A stretch of DNA of 64,000 nucleotides from assembly GCA_038207425.1 (NCBI GenBank), contig JBBQZU010000001.1, positions 124,001 through 188,000 on the forward strand. The letters run 5' to 3'. Source of the stretch: JBBQZU01 sp038207425. GTDB lineage: Bacteria; Bacteroidota; Bacteroidia; Flavobacteriales_D; Cryomorphaceae. Every line of letters starts with the position of its first letter. Within the stretch, counting starts at the first letter, position 1. The notes under the pieces are model-generated. The model saw nothing but the letters and a program-made list of their open reading frames with translations. It had not been told where the DNA came from and searched no databases. Below, piece by piece: positions 62,205-64,000 of the stretch. A program made the position numbers and the translations under genes.

Positions 62205-64000
62205 CTATTTGCCACTTATTTTTTTAATCTCGTTGAGTTTCATCAAAGCCTCTACAGGAGTAAGTGAATTTATATCAACCAAGGTAATTTCATCACGAAT
62301 CTGTCTTAGAACAGGATCATCTAAATGAAAGAAACTGAGCTGAAGATTGTTTTCTTTTTGACCAATTGGTTTTACATCCTGCATTTGCCCGGCATGTGAT
62401 TTCTCCAGTCGCTCCATTATTTCTTGTGCGCGTTGCACCACCCTAGGCGGCATACCCGCCATTTGTGCCACATGTATTCCGAAACTGTGCTCACTGCCAC
62501 CCGGTTTCAGCTTTCGCAAAAAGATGACCTTGTCTTTAATCTCCTTAACACTCACATTAAAGTTTTTAACTCGAGTAAAGAGTGCCGACATTTCATTCAA
62601 TTCATGATAGTGCGTTGCAAACAGTGTTTTGGCGCGTGCATCTTTCCGTTCGTGAATGTATTCAGCTATGCTCCAGGCTATCGATATACCGTCATATGTA
62701 CTTGTGCCACGGCCTATTTCATCAAGTAATACCAAGCTTCTGGCTGAAATATTATTAAGAATACTGGCTGTTTCATTCATTTCCACCATAAAGGTGCTCT
62801 CACCACTGGAAATATTATCGCTTGCACCTACTCTTGTGAAGACCTTATCAACCAAACCTATTCTGGCTGATGATGCCGGCACAAAACCACCCATTTGAGC
62901 CATGATAACGATTAGAGCCGTTTGCCTGAGCAGGGCAGATTTACCCGCCATATTAGGGCCGGTAATCATCATTATTTGTTGTTTGGTGATATCAAGGTAA
63001 ACATCATTGGCAATGTAAACTTCACCTGCAGGTAATTGGCGTTCAATGACCGGATGCCGTCCATCGTTGATCTCCAACTCAAAGCCATCAGTCATTTCAG
63101 GGCATACGTAATCATTTTCGCGTGCCACTTTGGCAAATGAGATCAGACAATCAAGTTCGGCAATTCTTCGGGCATTCAGTTGTATGGGCTCCACATAGTT
63201 GCTCAAAGATTCAACAAGCTGATTGAAAAGGTCAGTTTCTAAAGCGAGAATCCGCTCCTGAGCACCGAGTATTTTTTGCTCATAAACTTTCAGTTCTTCG
63301 GTTATGTATCGTTCGGCATTTACCAGTGTTTGCTTTCTAATCCAGTTGTCAGGAACTTTTTCCTTATGAGTATTTTTAACTTCGAGATAGTAGCCAAACA
63401 CATTATTGAAAGCTACTTTGAGCGAACTGATTCCTGTGCGTTCAATTTCATGTTGCTGTATAGAAAGTAGACGTTCCTTGCCACTTGTTGATATGTCTCG
63501 AAGGTCGTCCAATTCCGCGTTGACGCCATTAGCGATAATGCCCCCTTTTACAATCTGCACCGGTGCATCGTTCTTGATCTCTTTGTCAATGCGATTTATT
63601 GCTGTTATGCATGGGTTTAATTGATCAGCTATTCCTACCAGCATCTCATTTTCACTCTTGCCAAGAATATCCTTGATAGGCGCAATTGCAGCAAGGGCGC
63701 GTCTCAGTTGAAGAACTTCTCTTGGGTTGATACGACCTACCGAAACTTTGGAAATAAGCCTTTCCATATCACCAATGGTTTCTATATACACAGCAACACT
63801 TTTTGCGATTTCAGGTTTCACTAAAAAGTAATCAACCGCTTTATGCCGCTGCACGATTGGCTTAAGTTGCTTTAATGGAAGAACAGTCCAGCGCTTCAGC
63901 AGACGGCTGCCCATAGGAGTTGTCGTTCTGTCAATAATATCAAGAAGGGATGCAGCCCCATCATTAGCGGGGGTAAGAAGCTCCAGGTTTCTGATAGTAA
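62205..64000 (-). CDS. mutS: DNA mismatch repair protein MutS (N-terminal part outside window)
   Basis: About 598 C-terminal residues of MutS; the frame is open to the window end. Visible are the core/lever region starting with TIRNLELLTPANDGAASLLDIIDRT, seen as LLDIIDRTTTPMGSRLLKRW, the clamp and connector region, and the ATPase domain with Walker A TGPNMAGKSALLRQ, the signature GASDNISSGESTFMVEM, Walker B LVLLDEIGRGTSTYDG and ATHYHELNEM. The C-terminus ends with LTPVEALMKLNEIKKI. MutS recognises mismatches and recruits MutL. tRNA-Gly lies 52 bases downstream. Confidence 0.96.
   Translation of the reverse strand, partial: TIRNLELLTPANDGAASLLDIIDRTTTPMGSRLLKRWTVLPLKQLKPIVQRHKAVDYFLVKPEIAKSVAVYIETIGDMERLISKVSVGRINPREVLQLRRALAAIAPIKDILGKSENEMLVGIADQLNPCITAINRIDKEIKNDAPVQIVKGGIIANGVNAELDDLRDISTSGKERLLSIQQHEIERTGISSLKVAFNNVFGYYLEVKNTHKEKVPDNWIRKQTLVNAERYITEELKVYEQKILGAQERILALETDLFNQLVESLSNYVEPIQLNARRIAELDCLISFAKVARENDYVCPEMTDGFELEINDGRHPVIERQLPAGEVYIANDVYLDITKQQIMMITGPNMAGKSALLRQTALIVIMAQMGGFVPASSARIGLVDKVFTRVGASDNISSGESTFMVEMNETASILNNISARSLVLLDEIGRGTSTYDGISIAWSIAEYIHERKDARAKTLFATHYHELNEMSALFTRVKNFNVSVKEIKDKVIFLRKLKPGGSEHSFGIHVAQMAGMPPRVVQRAQEIMERLEKSHAGQMQDVKPIGQKENNLQLSFFHLDDPVLRQIRDEITLVDINSLTPVEALMKLNEIKKISGK

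Overview
The window is chromosomal DNA from a member of the Bacteroidota. The evidence is a complete type IX secretion/gliding core (porP/sprF-gldK-gldL-gldM-gldN), T9SS-type C-terminal sorting tails on two very large exported proteins, a SusC/SusD pair, Bacteroidota-type promoters (TTTG about 19 bases before TAnnTTTG), a B12-riboswitch TonB receptor unit and the FtsZ tail NSYLHDNVD. Family or genus cannot be fixed from the sequence alone. Both ends cut genes: a MurD-like gene on the left and mutS on the right.

Left part (1-8.9 kb, plus strand): the division and cell wall cluster. Two tandem MurD-type C-terminal domains with altered catalytic motifs are followed by ftsW, murG, murC, ftsQ, ftsA, ftsZ and a GatB/YqeY gene. 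Many of these genes overlap by a few bases. From 9.0 to 12.4 kb a cobalamin riboswitch precedes a BtuB-like receptor and a surface beta-propeller lipoprotein resembling BtuG. From 12.4 to 22.7 kb (minus strand) lie a 2162-residue PKD/Ig-repeat protein and a 1167-residue secreted GH13 amylase-type enzyme, both with T9SS tails.

Middle part (22.9-37.3 kb, minus strand): an OmpR/histidine kinase pair; a five-gene operon of two heme-motif lipoproteins, an OB-fold protein, a YceI protein and a DUF5777 beta-barrel; and directly upstream of it a YceI / propeller sensor kinase / LytTR regulator operon. Between these two operons sits a pair of direct repeats with LytTR-like geometry next to a promoter that lacks a -33 element, which suggests the two-component system controls the heme/YceI operon. 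Upstream again is a SusC/SusD locus whose susC has an in-frame stop and no usable start codon.

Right part: groES-groEL; a housekeeping operon miaB - sigma-54 activator - lptE - TPR protein - secG; then topA with a coupled pseudo-arginase, the T9SS core and an ABC-F ATPase on the plus strand. On the minus strand follow a tightly coupled operon (HlyD-like adaptor, VTC-type polyphosphate polymerase domain, DUF4956 membrane protein, lipoprotein), era-der, tRNA-Leu, tRNA-Gly and mutS, with an initiator tRNA-Met on the plus strand. The strongest candidates for undescribed biology are the tandem degenerate MurD domains, the heme-lipoprotein/YceI/DUF5777 operon with its putative LytTR operator, and the HlyD-VTC-DUF4956 operon.
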